From NCBI RefSeq assembly GCF_009687865.1, contig NZ_BLAE01000039.1, forward strand, positions 1-38,929: 38,929 bases of DNA, read 5' to 3'. The stretch is from Acrocarpospora macrocephala (GTDB taxonomy: Bacteria; Actinomycetota; Actinomycetes; Streptosporangiales; Streptosporangiaceae). Under the pieces are notes generated by a model, which saw only the letters and a program-made list of their open reading frames with translations, was not told the DNA's origin and made no database searches. Each line of letters opens with the position of its first letter. Within the stretch, counting starts at the first letter, position 1. The position numbers and the translations under genes were made by a program. This document shows, one piece after another, positions 1-7,687 of the stretch.

Positions 1-135
1 GTCTTGAAGGTGTTGTGTCTTCGAGGCTGCGCGAACTGTTTGTGGCATTGGTTTTGCTCGTGTCCACTATGTGATTCTGAGACAACAAGCGGACACGCGT
101 GCGTGCATGTGTGGTTTGGTTGTTTGTTTCATAGT
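1..135 (+). other. 23S-5S rRNA intergenic spacer (partial)
   Basis: This stretch lies directly before the 5S rRNA and has no credible reading frame. It is less G+C-rich than the genes around it and T/G-rich near its end, as expected for the transcribed spacer after a 23S rRNA gene. The 23S gene itself would lie left of position 1 and is not visible, so the assignment rests on position and composition. Confidence 0.6.
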
Positions 136-254
136 GTTTCGGTGGTTTTAGCGGTGGGGAAACACCCGGTTACATTCCGAACCCGGAAGTTAAGCCCTCC
201 AGCGCCGATGGTACTGCACCGGGGACGGTGTGGGAGAGTAGGACGCCGCCGGAC
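136..254 (+). rRNA. rrf: 5S ribosomal RNA
   Basis: The conserved 5S core is plain: the run containing CCGAACCCGGAAGTTAAG (about 176-194), then GCGCCGATGGTACTGC (about 202-217) and GGGAGAGTAGG near 231-241. The ends pair as helix I (CGGTGG near 140-145 with CCGCCG near 246-251). Length is about 118 nt, normal for the family. The exact ends are uncertain by one to three bases. It is the last gene of an rRNA operon on the + strand and is followed at once by a terminator. Confidence 0.97.
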
Positions 255-265
255 AATCTTTATCG

Positions 266-295
266 AAGGGCCCCAGCCGAATGGTTGGGGCCTTT
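266..295 (+). terminator. rRNA operon terminator
   Basis: An inverted repeat of about 12 bp (AAGGGCCCCAGCC with GGTTGGGGCCTTT, loop GAAT) is followed by a T-rich run (TTTCGTGTTTT). It sits 12 bp after the 5S gene. This is a classic intrinsic terminator. It also separates the rRNA operon from the convergent gene ending at 344. Confidence 0.9.
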
Positions 296-343
296 CGTGT
301 TTTCGGCCCAGGAATCACCCGAGGAAATCACCCGAGTTCCCTG

Positions 344-1573
344 TCAAGGAACAAAGAGGCGTTCCGTCGGAGCGTTCAAGACGTTCAGCATCATGCCCGA
401 GAAGAACACCGTTCCCAGGCTGAGCACACGTTTACCCAACCCGCTCAAGAACGTCGGAGTGATCTCTTCCTCGTCGACGATCGGCCATTCGTTGGGGAGC
501 GCCTTGGTGAAACTGAAGTGCGCGTCGGAGAGCCGTACAAATGTGACTGGATAGTCGGCGAGTTCGATGATGGCTCCCTCCACGTCCTTGTGGTCGGGCA
601 GGCACAGGAGAACGTGGTCGATGGTGTCCCAGCGCTGGTGCGCCATCGTCAAAGCGGTGGCGATTCCCGCACGGCTGATGGCTGAGTCAATATAGACCTC
701 CGTTTCGCTGTCCGGGACGACATGATGGGACAGTCGCCCAGGCAGTCGCACGGATTCGAGCACTCGCTGGAGATCCCCCGGAGCTGGGGATTCCCTGCCC
801 AGGAGCGACACCATCGTGCTCGCCGCCGCGCAGCCGAGTTCGGCATTCCATCTGCCGTACGAGGGGGGCAGCAACTCCGCCGGAAGGGCACCTGCGTCGA
901 GGACGTCGAGTTTCAGGTTCGCCTTTTGCCGGACGACCATCTCGATGGCTTCCCGCACCGAGGGCTGCTGGGGTAGCGACACGACCGCCTTGGTCTGACT
1001 GGACACGACGGAGGCCTTCTCCTGAGCGATTTCCACGGGCGTGTCGCCGAGCACGCCCACATGCTCGGCGAAGATCTCCGCGATCGCCACCACCAATGCG
1101 GGAAAGATCGATACCTCATCTGACCCGCCGCCCATTCCGGCTTCCAGCACGAGGTAATCGGCTTCGACCTGCTCCGCGAACAGCACACCGGCGATAGTGA
1201 ACAGCCCCGCGGGGGCCAGATAGCCAGGGAGGCGGTCCCGCCCAGGCAACCGCTGGAGGCCGTGACCGATTCGATCCCCGAGTGAGGTGAGTTCCGCGGC
1301 GGAGATCGCGGCTCCGTCCAACCTGATCCGTTCCCGGTTGGACCGGAGGCCGGGACTGGTGACCGTGACAACGCGGGAGCCCGACGCGGCAAGGAAAGCG
1401 GACGCGTAGGTCGCCGCCGTGCCTTTTCCTTTCGAGCCGACCACCGTGAGAACGGGCATGCCGGCGCCAGAAAGGCCGATCAGGCGGAGCAGGTGTCGCG
1501 CTCGCTCCAGACTTCGACGCGAGGCGTCGGGACGCGACCGCCAGTCCGCGAAGAAGGCACTTTCAGAGCTCAC
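344..1573 (-). CDS. FolC-like Mur-ligase family protein, signature motif lost
   Basis: A 409-residue protein resembling folylpolyglutamate synthase (FolC). The P-loop is GSKGKGT (residues 46-52, FolC GTNGKS). Also kept are MGGG (147-150), AEHVGVLG (169-176, FolC LDHTDYLG), QEKAS (184-188) and PGRL (278-281). The FolC AHNP motif, which in the family helps bind nucleotide at the domain junction, is replaced: D296 is kept in YIDSAISR (294-301) but the H, N and P are gone. The C-terminal domain is otherwise of plausible length. The start is GTG at 1573. A -10 box TAGACT on the minus strand lies 6 nt upstream (1580-1585), so the mRNA is probably leaderless. The gene diverges from the genuine folC at 1870 and converges on the rRNA operon. 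Function is unknown: it may be a ligase with another substrate or a non-catalytic paralogue. Confidence 0.85.
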   Translation of the reverse strand: MSSESAFFADWRSRPDASRRSLERARHLLRLIGLSGAGMPVLTVVGSKGKGTAATYASAFLAASGSRVVTVTSPGLRSNRERIRLDGAAISAAELTSLGDRIGHGLQRLPGRDRLPGYLAPAGLFTIAGVLFAEQVEADYLVLEAGMGGGSDEVSIFPALVVAIAEIFAEHVGVLGDTPVEIAQEKASVVSSQTKAVVSLPQQPSVREAIEMVVRQKANLKLDVLDAGALPAELLPPSYGRWNAELGCAAASTMVSLLGRESPAPGDLQRVLESVRLPGRLSHHVVPDSETEVYIDSAISRAGIATALTMAHQRWDTIDHVLLCLPDHKDVEGAIIELADYPVTFVRLSDAHFSFTKALPNEWPIVDEEEITPTFLSGLGKRVLSLGTVFFSGMMLNVLNAPTERLFVP

Positions 1574-1579
1574 CGCGCG

Positions 1580-1585
1580 AGTCTA
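1580..1585 (-). promoter_or_regulatory. -10 box of the FolC-like gene (leaderless)
   Basis: TAGACT on the minus strand, followed by 6 nt (CGCGCG) and then the GTG start. This spacing places the transcription start on the start codon. No ribosome binding site is seen. Confidence 0.55.
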
Positions 1586-1659
1586 CGCGGTCCATCAGCC
1601 GCGACCTCCGGGTGCGCGACGTATCCGTAGGGGGCCGATGACCATCGATAACTGCTCGA

Positions 1660-1747
1660 GCGCCAAACAGAAGGAGCAGGTCGCCGAGGTGCTCGCCGTT
1701 ATTCGGCGCCGTTTACGCGGCTGGTGCTTCTCGCCGCACCGGCGCCA
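1660..1747 (+). repeat. Dispersed 88-bp non-coding repeat, copy 1
   Basis: This segment aligns without gaps to the reverse complement of 37834-37921, with 75 of 88 bases identical by my count. It holds a conserved hairpin (CGCCG, loop TTATT, CGGCG; 1694-1708) and ends in a GGCGCC palindrome. Differences between copies fall at all three codon positions, so it does not look like a conserved coding remnant. It sits between the divergent folC-like and folC genes. Confidence 0.8.
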
Positions 1748-1783
1748 AGTGCGGTAGCGCGCACCGGCGCGAAGTGCGGTAGC
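1736..1783 (+). repeat. Two-unit 25-bp tandem repeat
   Basis: Units 1736-1758 and 1761-1783 (starting GCACCGGCGC, containing AAGTGCGGTAGC) match at 22 of 23 positions with a 25-bp period. The first unit overlaps the end of the dispersed repeat at 1660-1747. Confidence 0.8.
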
Positions 1784-1857
1784 GGCATTGCTGTCTGTTG
1801 TTCTTCGCCGGGAGGCCGGGGAGACACGGCCGCAGGGGAGGCCGGTTGGGGCGGCAT

Positions 1858-1863
1858 TAAACT
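1858..1863 (+). promoter_or_regulatory. -10 box of folC (leaderless)
   Basis: TAAACT, followed by 6 nt and the GTG start of folC. No Shine-Dalgarno sequence is present, so the transcript probably begins at the start codon. Confidence 0.6.
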
Positions 1864-1869
1864 GGCTCG

Positions 1870-3192
1870 GTGACAGCAGCGCAGGACATCCACGCAGTCG
1901 AGGCCGCGATCCGTGCGCGCGGTGTCGAATGGGACATCGACCCGACCCTGGATCGGATGGTGGGCCTGGTCGACCTTCTGGGCCAGCCGCAGGCGGCGTT
2001 TCCTGTGATCCACATCGCCGGCACCAACGGCAAGTCGAGCACGGCCAGGATGGTCGAGGCGCTGCTGCGGGAACGGAACCTCCGGGTCGGGCGCTATACC
2101 AGCCCCGAGTTCGCCTCCATGCGCGATCGCATCTGCGTGGACGGTGTCCCCCTGGACGAGGACCGGTTCGTCGAGCTGTTCCACGAACTGGAGCCTCACT
2201 TCGGGATCGTGGACCAGAAGTACGGGCGGTTGAGCTTCTTCGAAGTGCTCACGGCGATGGCCTTCGCCGCATTCGCCGATGCCCCCGTGGACGTGGCCGT
2301 CATCGAGACCGGCATGGGCGGCACGTGGGACGCGACCAATGTCGCGACCGGGGCGGTGGCCGTCATCACCGCCATCTCGCTGGACCACACCGACTACCTC
2401 GGTCCCGACGTCGAAACGATCGCGACGGAGAAGGCGGGCATCATCAAGCCGGGCGCCACGGCCGTGCTGGAGCAGCAGGTGATCAGCGCCGCCGAGGTGC
2501 TGATGCGGCGGTCGGCCGAGGTCGGGGCGACCGTGGCGCGCGAAGGGCTGGAATTCGGCGTGCTCCACCGCGAACTGGCCATGGGCGGCCAGCTCATCCA
2601 CCTCAAGGGACTCAAGGGCTCCTACGAGGAGGTCTTCCTGCCCCTCTACGGAGCACATCAGGCAAGCAACGCCGTAACCGCGCTTGCGGCGGTGGAAGCC
2701 CTGACCGCAGGAGACGATCCGCTCGCCGACGACCTCGTACGGCAAGCCTTCGCCCAGGTGACCAGCCCAGGACGCCTGGAGGTGGTCCGCAGAGGCCCGA
2801 CCGTCATCATCGACGCCGCGCACAACCCCGGCGGCATGGAGGCCTCGGCGGACGCGATCACCGAATCATTCGGCTTCACCCGGCTGATCGCCGTGGTGGC
2901 CGTCATGGCCGACAAGGACGTCGACACCATCCTCGAACTCCTGGAACCCATCGTCGAAGAGATCGTGATCTCCAAGAACTCCTCGCCCCGATCGATGGAC
3001 CCCGAGGAGCTGGCGCAACGCGCGGAGAGCGTCTTCGGCCAGGATCGCGTCCATCTGGCCCCCCGCCTGGACGACGCGATCGACCTGGCGATCAGCCTCG
3101 CCGACCAGGGCGACGAGTTCGGCGCCGGGGTGCTCATCACCGGTTCCGTCGTCACCGCAGGCGACGCCAGGCTTCTGCTGAAGGTCGGGTGA
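1870..3192 (+). CDS. folC: Bifunctional folylpolyglutamate synthase/dihydrofolate synthase
   Basis: FolC adds glutamate to dihydropteroate and then to tetrahydrofolates, using ATP, in the cytoplasm. The 440-residue protein has the normal family length. It shows the P-loop GTNGKSS (51-57), TGMGGTWDATN, the LDHTDYLG metal-binding segment, EKAGIIK (carrying the family's modified lysine), PGRLEV, and IIDAAHNPGG with H318, N319 and P320. The start is GTG at 1870 because of the -10 box 6 nt upstream and the lack of any ribosome binding site. It is followed after 2 nt by the DUF4233 gene, as in other actinobacteria. The valS gene usually found upstream is absent here; a FolC-like paralogue and an rRNA operon stand there instead. 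Confidence 0.97.
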   Translation: MTAAQDIHAVEAAIRARGVEWDIDPTLDRMVGLVDLLGQPQAAFPVIHIAGTNGKSSTARMVEALLRERNLRVGRYTSPEFASMRDRICVDGVPLDEDRFVELFHELEPHFGIVDQKYGRLSFFEVLTAMAFAAFADAPVDVAVIETGMGGTWDATNVATGAVAVITAISLDHTDYLGPDVETIATEKAGIIKPGATAVLEQQVISAAEVLMRRSAEVGATVAREGLEFGVLHRELAMGGQLIHLKGLKGSYEEVFLPLYGAHQASNAVTALAAVEALTAGDDPLADDLVRQAFAQVTSPGRLEVVRRGPTVIIDAAHNPGGMEASADAITESFGFTRLIAVVAVMADKDVDTILELLEPIVEEIVISKNSSPRSMDPEELAQRAESVFGQDRVHLAPRLDDAIDLAISLADQGDEFGAGVLITGSVVTAGDARLLLKVG

Positions 3193-3194
3193 AC

Positions 3195-3533
3195 ATGTTC
3201 GACGTCACCCCCGGCATGCGCCGGCTGGGCGCCACCGTCCTCGGCATGGAAGCGATCGTCGTCGCCCTGGCCACCCCGGTCGCGATCACCATCCAGAATG
3301 TGGAACCCCAGGTCGCGGCCACGATCGGCATCGGGATGGCGGTGCTCTGCGTGATCGTCGCGGGCCTGCTCAGATACCCGGCCGCCTTCATCGCGGGCAG
3401 CTTGCTGCAGATCCTGGCGATCGCGACAGGTTTCCTGGTCAGCACGATGTTCTTCCTTGGGGCAATCTTCGCGGCTCTATGGATAACAGCGATATTCGTC
3501 GCTCGCCGTGTCGAGGGCGCGACGAAGCGCTAA
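3195..3533 (+). CDS. DUF4233 family integral membrane protein
   Basis: A 112-residue hydrophobic protein with about four predicted membrane segments (near residues 10-30, 35-58, 60-83 and 85-105) and a short basic tail (ARRVEGATKR). Size and position, directly after folC and ahead of ndk, match the actinobacterial DUF4233 family (Mycobacterium tuberculosis Rv2446c). Its function is unknown. The ATG at 3195 is used; an in-frame GTG at 3189 that overlaps the folC stop is equally possible and would add two residues. It is probably co-transcribed with folC. Its TAA stop codon lies inside a -10-like sequence for the next gene. Confidence 0.9.
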   Translation: MFDVTPGMRRLGATVLGMEAIVVALATPVAITIQNVEPQVAATIGIGMAVLCVIVAGLLRYPAAFIAGSLLQILAIATGFLVSTMFFLGAIFAALWITAIFVARRVEGATKR

Positions 3534-3536
3534 AGT
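3531..3536 (+). promoter_or_regulatory. Putative -10 box of the transporter gene, overlapping a stop codon
   Basis: TAAAGT, whose first three bases are the stop codon of the DUF4233 gene. The ATG of the next gene lies 8 nt downstream without a ribosome binding site, which suggests a leaderless or nearly leaderless transcript. Confidence 0.4.
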
Positions 3537-3544
3537 CGGCCACC

Positions 3545-5062
3545 ATGGCCGTCCCTCCAATTCAGCCGCTGCACCCTCCGCTGGACGTCGTCCGCGCGCC
3601 CGCGGTGGCCATCGTGGTCGACATCCTGGTGGCCCTTCTGATCGTGGCCACACTGCCGCTGGCGATCCTGGCGATTCCGAACACGATCTCCGTCGTCGCG
3701 GCGCTGCTGCCGCCCGACGTGTCGCAGATCGCGATGATGCGCGCCCATGGCCTGGCCCTGCCCGCCATGCTGCTCACGGTCCCGGCCGCCGCGCTGGCGG
3801 TGCGCCGATTCCGCGCCGCGCCCGTGCTGGTCGCCGGTCTGACCGTGCTGGCTCTGGCGGACGCCGCGGGTGGATTCGCGGACGGCCCGGTGACGGTGGG
3901 CGTGCTGCGGGTGCTGCACGGCATGGGTGCGGGCCTGCTGGTCCCGGCGACGCTGGTGGCGGCGATGGAGCGCCCGTCCCGGCGAATCCTGCTCCCGGTG
4001 TGGGCCGGCGCGCTGGCGGTGAGCCTGCTGGCCGCTCAGGCGCTGGCACTCTGGCCGCTCGACGCGGTCTCCTCCTGGCAGGTCACGCTCCAGCCGTACC
4101 CGTTGCTGACCGGAGTGGCGCTCGCGCTGGCCGCGGTCTTCCTGGTGCTGTGGTTGGTGAGCGACAAGAAGGGCACCGGTGGTCCGCGGCTGTCGTCGAC
4201 CGAGCGGACGCGGCTGGTCATGGCGGCCGTGCCGTCGGCGGGGATCGCGCTGCTCGCGGTGGGGACGACGTTCGACTGGCCGCCGCTGATGGTGATCGCG
4301 GTCGCGTCGGTGGCCGTGGTCGCGATGCTAGGTCTGGGCTCGGTGGCGACCTTCGATGGTCCGGGTGGCCGGGTGCTGGCGTTCACCAATGTCGGCGTCG
4401 GGCTGGTGGTGCTGCCGACCGCCGCGCAGATGACGTATGTGGAGCTCGGTGGTCTGGGCGGGCCTGGGCTGACGGGCATGTGGGCGCCGTTCGGGGTGGC
4501 CGCCATCGTCGCCCTGCTGGCCGCGCACGCGGCGATGCGCGTGAACGAGGAGCTGGCGGCTCGGCTGGCCGCCGCCGGGCTGGTGACGGTGGTGGTCGGT
4601 CTGTGCGCGGTGCGGCTACTCGTGCCCACCATGGGCGGCTCTCTGCTGCTGGTCCCGTTCGTTCTGCTCGCGACCGGAGGGGCGGTCGCCATGGTGAGCG
4701 CGCTACGCCTGGCGGGGCAGGTGGCCGCCCTGTTCGGCCTGTCCCTGCTCTTCCCTGCGGTCCTGGCCGGGTTCCTGCTCGGCACCGGCATCCAGGTGAC
4801 CCGGCTGCGCGCGGTCAGCGAGGCGGAGGACGCCACCCGTCAGGCCATGGTGGATGGGTTCGTGGGAGCTTTGCACCTGTGGGCGCTCATCGGTGGGTTC
4901 GTTCTCGTGCTGGTGCTGCTGCTCGCGTCCTTTCTGGCCCGCCGGTCCGCGCTGGCCGTACGGCCGGAGGAGCCGGCAGCGGGTGAGCCGGAGCCGCCGG
5001 TGGTTCCGGCGCCCACGCCCTCTCCGGAGGACAGGAGCGATGACGCGGGAGCCGACCGGTAA
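3545..5062 (+). CDS. MFS (DHA2-like) membrane transporter
   Basis: A 505-residue polytopic protein with roughly 12-14 hydrophobic segments and a proline/glutamate-rich hydrophilic C-terminus (about residues 480-505). The segment [16 protein letters not shown] (near residue 122) matches the conserved motif of drug:H+ antiporter-2 (DHA2) proteins. The usual MFS motif A between TM2 and TM3 is degenerate ([14 protein letters not shown] instead of a GxxxDRxGRR form). The substrate cannot be told. The ATG at 3545 is chosen because a -10-like TAAAGT lies 8 nt upstream; an upstream start in the same frame would overlap the DUF4233 gene. The gene separates DUF4233 from ndk, which are adjacent in several other actinobacteria. 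It is therefore a lineage-specific insertion or an ancestral gene lost elsewhere. Confidence 0.85.
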   Translation: MAVPPIQPLHPPLDVVRAPAVAIVVDILVALLIVATLPLAILAIPNTISVVAALLPPDVSQIAMMRAHGLALPAMLLTVPAAALAVRRFRAAPVLVAGLTVLALADAAGGFADGPVTVGVLRVLHGMGAGLLVPATLVAAMERPSRRILLPVWAGALAVSLLAAQALALWPLDAVSSWQVTLQPYPLLTGVALALAAVFLVLWLVSDKKGTGGPRLSSTERTRLVMAAVPSAGIALLAVGTTFDWPPLMVIAVASVAVVAMLGLGSVATFDGPGGRVLAFTNVGVGLVVLPTAAQMTYVELGGLGGPGLTGMWAPFGVAAIVALLAAHAAMRVNEELAARLAAAGLVTVVVGLCAVRLLVPTMGGSLLLVPFVLLATGGAVAMVSALRLAGQVAALFGLSLLFPAVLAGFLLGTGIQVTRLRAVSEAEDATRQAMVDGFVGALHLWALIGGFVLVLVLLLASFLARRSALAVRPEEPAAGEPEPPVVPAPTPSPEDRSDDAGADR

Positions 5063-5065
5063 ACT
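5060..5065 (+). promoter_or_regulatory. Putative -10 box of ndk, overlapping a stop codon
   Basis: TAAACT, beginning with the TAA stop codon of the transporter gene and identical to the -10 hexamer of folC. It lies about 80 nt upstream of ndk. No clear -35 element is seen. Confidence 0.45.
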
Positions 5066-5145
5066 GCGGCTTGCGCGCGTGCGCGCCCCGAGTCTTCCTT
5101 CCGCGGCCGTCCCTGCGCACGCGGATCGCATCAAAGGAGAAACCC

Positions 5146-5556
5146 GTGTCCGAGCGTACGCTTGTCCTGATCAAGCCGGACGGTGTCCGTCGTGGCCTCG
5201 TCGGCGATGTCATCGGCCGCATCGAGCGTAAGGGCCTCAAGATCGTGGCGATGGAGCTGCGCACGCTGGACGCCGACACCGCCAAGGCGCACTACGCCGA
5301 GCACTCCGAGCGCCCGTTCTTCGGGGAGCTGGTGGAGTTCATCACCTCCGCGCCGCTGGTGGCCATGGTCGTCGAGGGCCCGCGCGCGGTCGAGGCGTTC
5401 CGGGCGCTGGCGGGCCTCACCGACCCGGTGAAGTCGGCTCCCGGCACGATCCGCGGCGACCACGCTCTGGAGATCGGCGAGAACGTCGTGCACGGTTCCG
5501 ACTCGACCGAATCGTCCGCCCGGGAGATCAAGATCTTCTTCCCTGACCGTTTCTAG
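5146..5556 (+). CDS. ndk: Nucleoside diphosphate kinase
   Basis: Ndk transfers the gamma phosphate of ATP to other NDPs through a phosphohistidine and balances cytoplasmic NTP and dNTP pools. The 136-residue length is typical. The N-terminus [16 protein letters not shown] and the active-site motif NVVHGSDS (H116) are diagnostic. GTG at 5146 is chosen over upstream codons because of a good ribosome binding site (AAAGGAGA, 5133-5140) and because the family protein begins with this [11 protein letters not shown]. It has its own probable promoter and ends at a strong terminator (5571-5595), so it appears monocistronic. Confidence 0.98.
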   Translation: MSERTLVLIKPDGVRRGLVGDVIGRIERKGLKIVAMELRTLDADTAKAHYAEHSERPFFGELVEFITSAPLVAMVVEGPRAVEAFRALAGLTDPVKSAPGTIRGDHALEIGENVVHGSDSTESSAREIKIFFPDRF

Positions 5557-5570
5557 GCGCCTCACTCGCG

Positions 5571-5595
5571 AAAGCCCCGGGAAACCCGGGGCTTT
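5571..5595 (+). terminator. Intrinsic terminator after ndk
   Basis: Perfect 11-bp stem AAAGCCCCGGG / CCCGGGGCTTT with an AAA loop, followed by TCGTGTTT. It lies 14 nt after the ndk stop and isolates ndk from the mreB operon. Confidence 0.95.
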
Positions 5596-5614
5596 TCGTG
5601 TTTCCGCAGGTAGA

Positions 5615-5623
5615 TGTGGATAA
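5615..5623 (-). promoter_or_regulatory. DnaA-box-like 9-mer upstream of mreB
   Basis: TGTGGATAA on the + strand is the exact reverse complement of TTATCCACA, the canonical DnaA box. It sits in the non-coding leader region of mreB, about 110 bp before the start. One isolated box could be chance; no second exact box was seen nearby. Confidence 0.4.
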
Positions 5624-5730
5624 ACGTGAGAAATCTGAGGGTCAGCGTGCTCGGCCATGGGTACAACACGTTACGATTCGAATGCGATGCGTTATCACCT
5701 GCGGACCACCTGAAGGGAGGCCTCCTTCCC

Positions 5731-6762
5731 ATGGGCAGCAAGCTTGCGTTTCTCGGCCGCGACATGGCTGTCGATCTCGGCACGGCCAACACGCTGGTCT
5801 ATGTGCGCGGGCGTGGCATCGTGCTCAATGAGCCGTCGGTAGTGGCCATCAACACCACCTCGGGCAAGATCGTCGCCGTTGGCATCGAAGCCAAGCGCAT
5901 GATCGGCCGTACGCCAGGAAACATCGTGGCGGTCCGCCCGCTGAAGGACGGCGTTATCGCCGACTTCGACGTCACTGAGCGCATGTTGCGCTATTTCATC
6001 CAACGGATTCACAAGCGCCGTCACTTCGCCAAACCACGCATCATCGTCGCCGTGCCCAGTGGGATCACCGGCGTCGAGCAGCGCGCGGTCAAGGAAGCCG
6101 GCTACCAGGCCGGCGCCCGCCGTGTCTACATCGTCGAGGAGCCGATGGCCGCGGCCATCGGGGCGGGCCTGCCGGTGCACGAGCCGACCGGCAACATGGT
6201 CGTGGACATCGGCGGCGGCACCACCGAGGTCGCGATCATCTCGATGGGCGGCATCGTGACCAGCCAGTCCATCCGGGTCGGCGGCGACGAACTCGATCAT
6301 GCGATCATCGCGTACGCGAAGAAGGAACATTCGCTGATGCTCGGCGAGCGGACCGCGGAAGAGGTCAAGATCGCGATCGGCGCCGCGTGCGCGATGCCGG
6401 AGCAGTTCCACGCCGAGATCCGCGGCCGTGACCTGGTCAGCGGCCTGCCGAAGACGGTCGAGGTGTCCGCCGACGAGATCCGTGCCGCCATCGAGGAGCC
6501 GCTCAGCTCGATCGTCGACGCGGTCAAGTCGACCCTGGACAAGTGCCCGCCGGAGCTGTCCGGCGACCTGATGGACCGGGGCATCGCGCTGGCCGGCGGT
6601 GGCTCCCTGCTGCGGGGCATGGAGGAACGCCTGCGCGACGAGACCGGCATGCCGGTGCACCTGGTCGACAACGCGCTCGACTCGGTCGCGCTCGGCACCG
6701 GCCGGTGCGTGGAGGATTTCGACGCGCTCCAGCAGGTCCTGGTCCCCGAACCGAGGCACTGA
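5731..6762 (+). CDS. mreB: Rod shape-determining protein MreB
   Basis: MreB is the bacterial actin homologue that organises elongation-type or sporulation-type peptidoglycan synthesis under the membrane. The 343-residue protein has the family length. Visible features are the phosphate-1 loop [13 protein letters not shown], the phosphate-2 motif [18 protein letters not shown] and the adenosine motif [15 protein letters not shown] at 5731 is chosen because a strong ribosome binding site AAGGGAGG (5713-5720) precedes it; the frame is open further upstream but the protein family starts here. It is the first gene of mreB-mreC-mreD-mrdA-rodA, with mreC 9 nt downstream. In Streptomyces this cluster mainly serves spore-wall synthesis. 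Confidence 0.98.
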   Translation: MGSKLAFLGRDMAVDLGTANTLVYVRGRGIVLNEPSVVAINTTSGKIVAVGIEAKRMIGRTPGNIVAVRPLKDGVIADFDVTERMLRYFIQRIHKRRHFAKPRIIVAVPSGITGVEQRAVKEAGYQAGARRVYIVEEPMAAAIGAGLPVHEPTGNMVVDIGGGTTEVAIISMGGIVTSQSIRVGGDELDHAIIAYAKKEHSLMLGERTAEEVKIAIGAACAMPEQFHAEIRGRDLVSGLPKTVEVSADEIRAAIEEPLSSIVDAVKSTLDKCPPELSGDLMDRGIALAGGGSLLRGMEERLRDETGMPVHLVDNALDSVALGTGRCVEDFDALQQVLVPEPRH

Positions 6763-6771
6763 GGCACGGCG

Positions 6772-7686
6772 ATGAAGGACACTCGGCGGACGCGGGTCGT
6801 GGTGGGGTCGCTGCTGGCGACGGCGCTGCTGCTGATCACGCTCGACCACCGCAGCGGGGACAGCCCGGTGCTCGGGCCGATCCGGGGGGTCGCCGCCGGG
6901 GCGTTCGGGGCCGCGGAACGGGCCGCGGCCTCGGTCACCGAGCCCGTCGGCTCGTTCTTCCAGGCGCTGGCGGGCGCGTCGAGCGCGCAGCGGAAGATCG
7001 CGGAACTGTCCGCCGAGAACGGCAGGCTGCGCGGCGAGCTGACCGCGCAGCGGCTGGACCGGCAGCGGTCGGCCCAGCTGAACGGCATGCTCGGCCTGGC
7101 CGGCCGGGGCGGCTACCGGATTGTGCCGGCGCAGGTGATCGCGCGAAGGTCCGCGCCCGGGTTCGAGGACGCGGTGGAGATCGACGCGGGCGCCAGGGAC
7201 GGCATCCGCGCCGAGATGACCGTGCTCAACGCGGACGGCCTGGTCGGCCGGGTGGTGCGGGCCGAGCAGCACACCGCGACCGTTGTGCTGTTGTCGGATC
7301 CGGCCTCCTCGGCGGGGGCGCGGCTGGAGGGCGGCAACGAGCTCGGCGTGGTCAACGGCCTGGGCCAGAACGGCAGCGCCGGGCGGTTCCTGCGGTTCCG
7401 GCTGCTGGACTCCTCCGCGCCGCTCACCGTCGGGCACCGCATCGTCAGTTTCGGGTCGATGCGGGACACGCCGTATGTGGCGGGGGTTCCGGTCGGGGTG
7501 ATCGAGCGGGTGGAGGCGACCCCCGGCGAGCTCACCCGTACGGCGTATGCGCGGCCGTTCGCCGATCTGACCTCGCTGGACGTGGTCGGCGTGGTGGTGA
7601 AGGCGCCGACGCGGGCGCCGCGTGACTCGGTCCTGCCGGGCGGGCGGCCGGATCCGAAGCCGCTCAAACCCGTCCCGAGTGTCTGA
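6772..7686 (+). CDS. mreC: Rod shape-determining protein MreC
   Basis: MreC is a bitopic membrane scaffold that links MreB and MreD to penicillin-binding proteins outside the cell. The 304-residue protein has a basic N-terminus (KDTRRTR), one membrane segment (about residues 9-24), a coiled-coil stretch (about 75-105, QRKIAELSAENGRLRGEL) and the periplasmic beta-rich domain containing DGLVGRVV and GVPVGVIERVE. The tail is proline-rich. It begins 9 nt after mreB and ends 1 nt before mreD, which indicates one operon. Confidence 0.95.
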   Translation: MKDTRRTRVVVGSLLATALLLITLDHRSGDSPVLGPIRGVAAGAFGAAERAAASVTEPVGSFFQALAGASSAQRKIAELSAENGRLRGELTAQRLDRQRSAQLNGMLGLAGRGGYRIVPAQVIARRSAPGFEDAVEIDAGARDGIRAEMTVLNADGLVGRVVRAEQHTATVVLLSDPASSAGARLEGGNELGVVNGLGQNGSAGRFLRFRLLDSSAPLTVGHRIVSFGSMRDTPYVAGVPVGVIERVEATPGELTRTAYARPFADLTSLDVVGVVVKAPTRAPRDSVLPGGRPDPKPLKPVPSV

Positions 7687-7687
7687 C

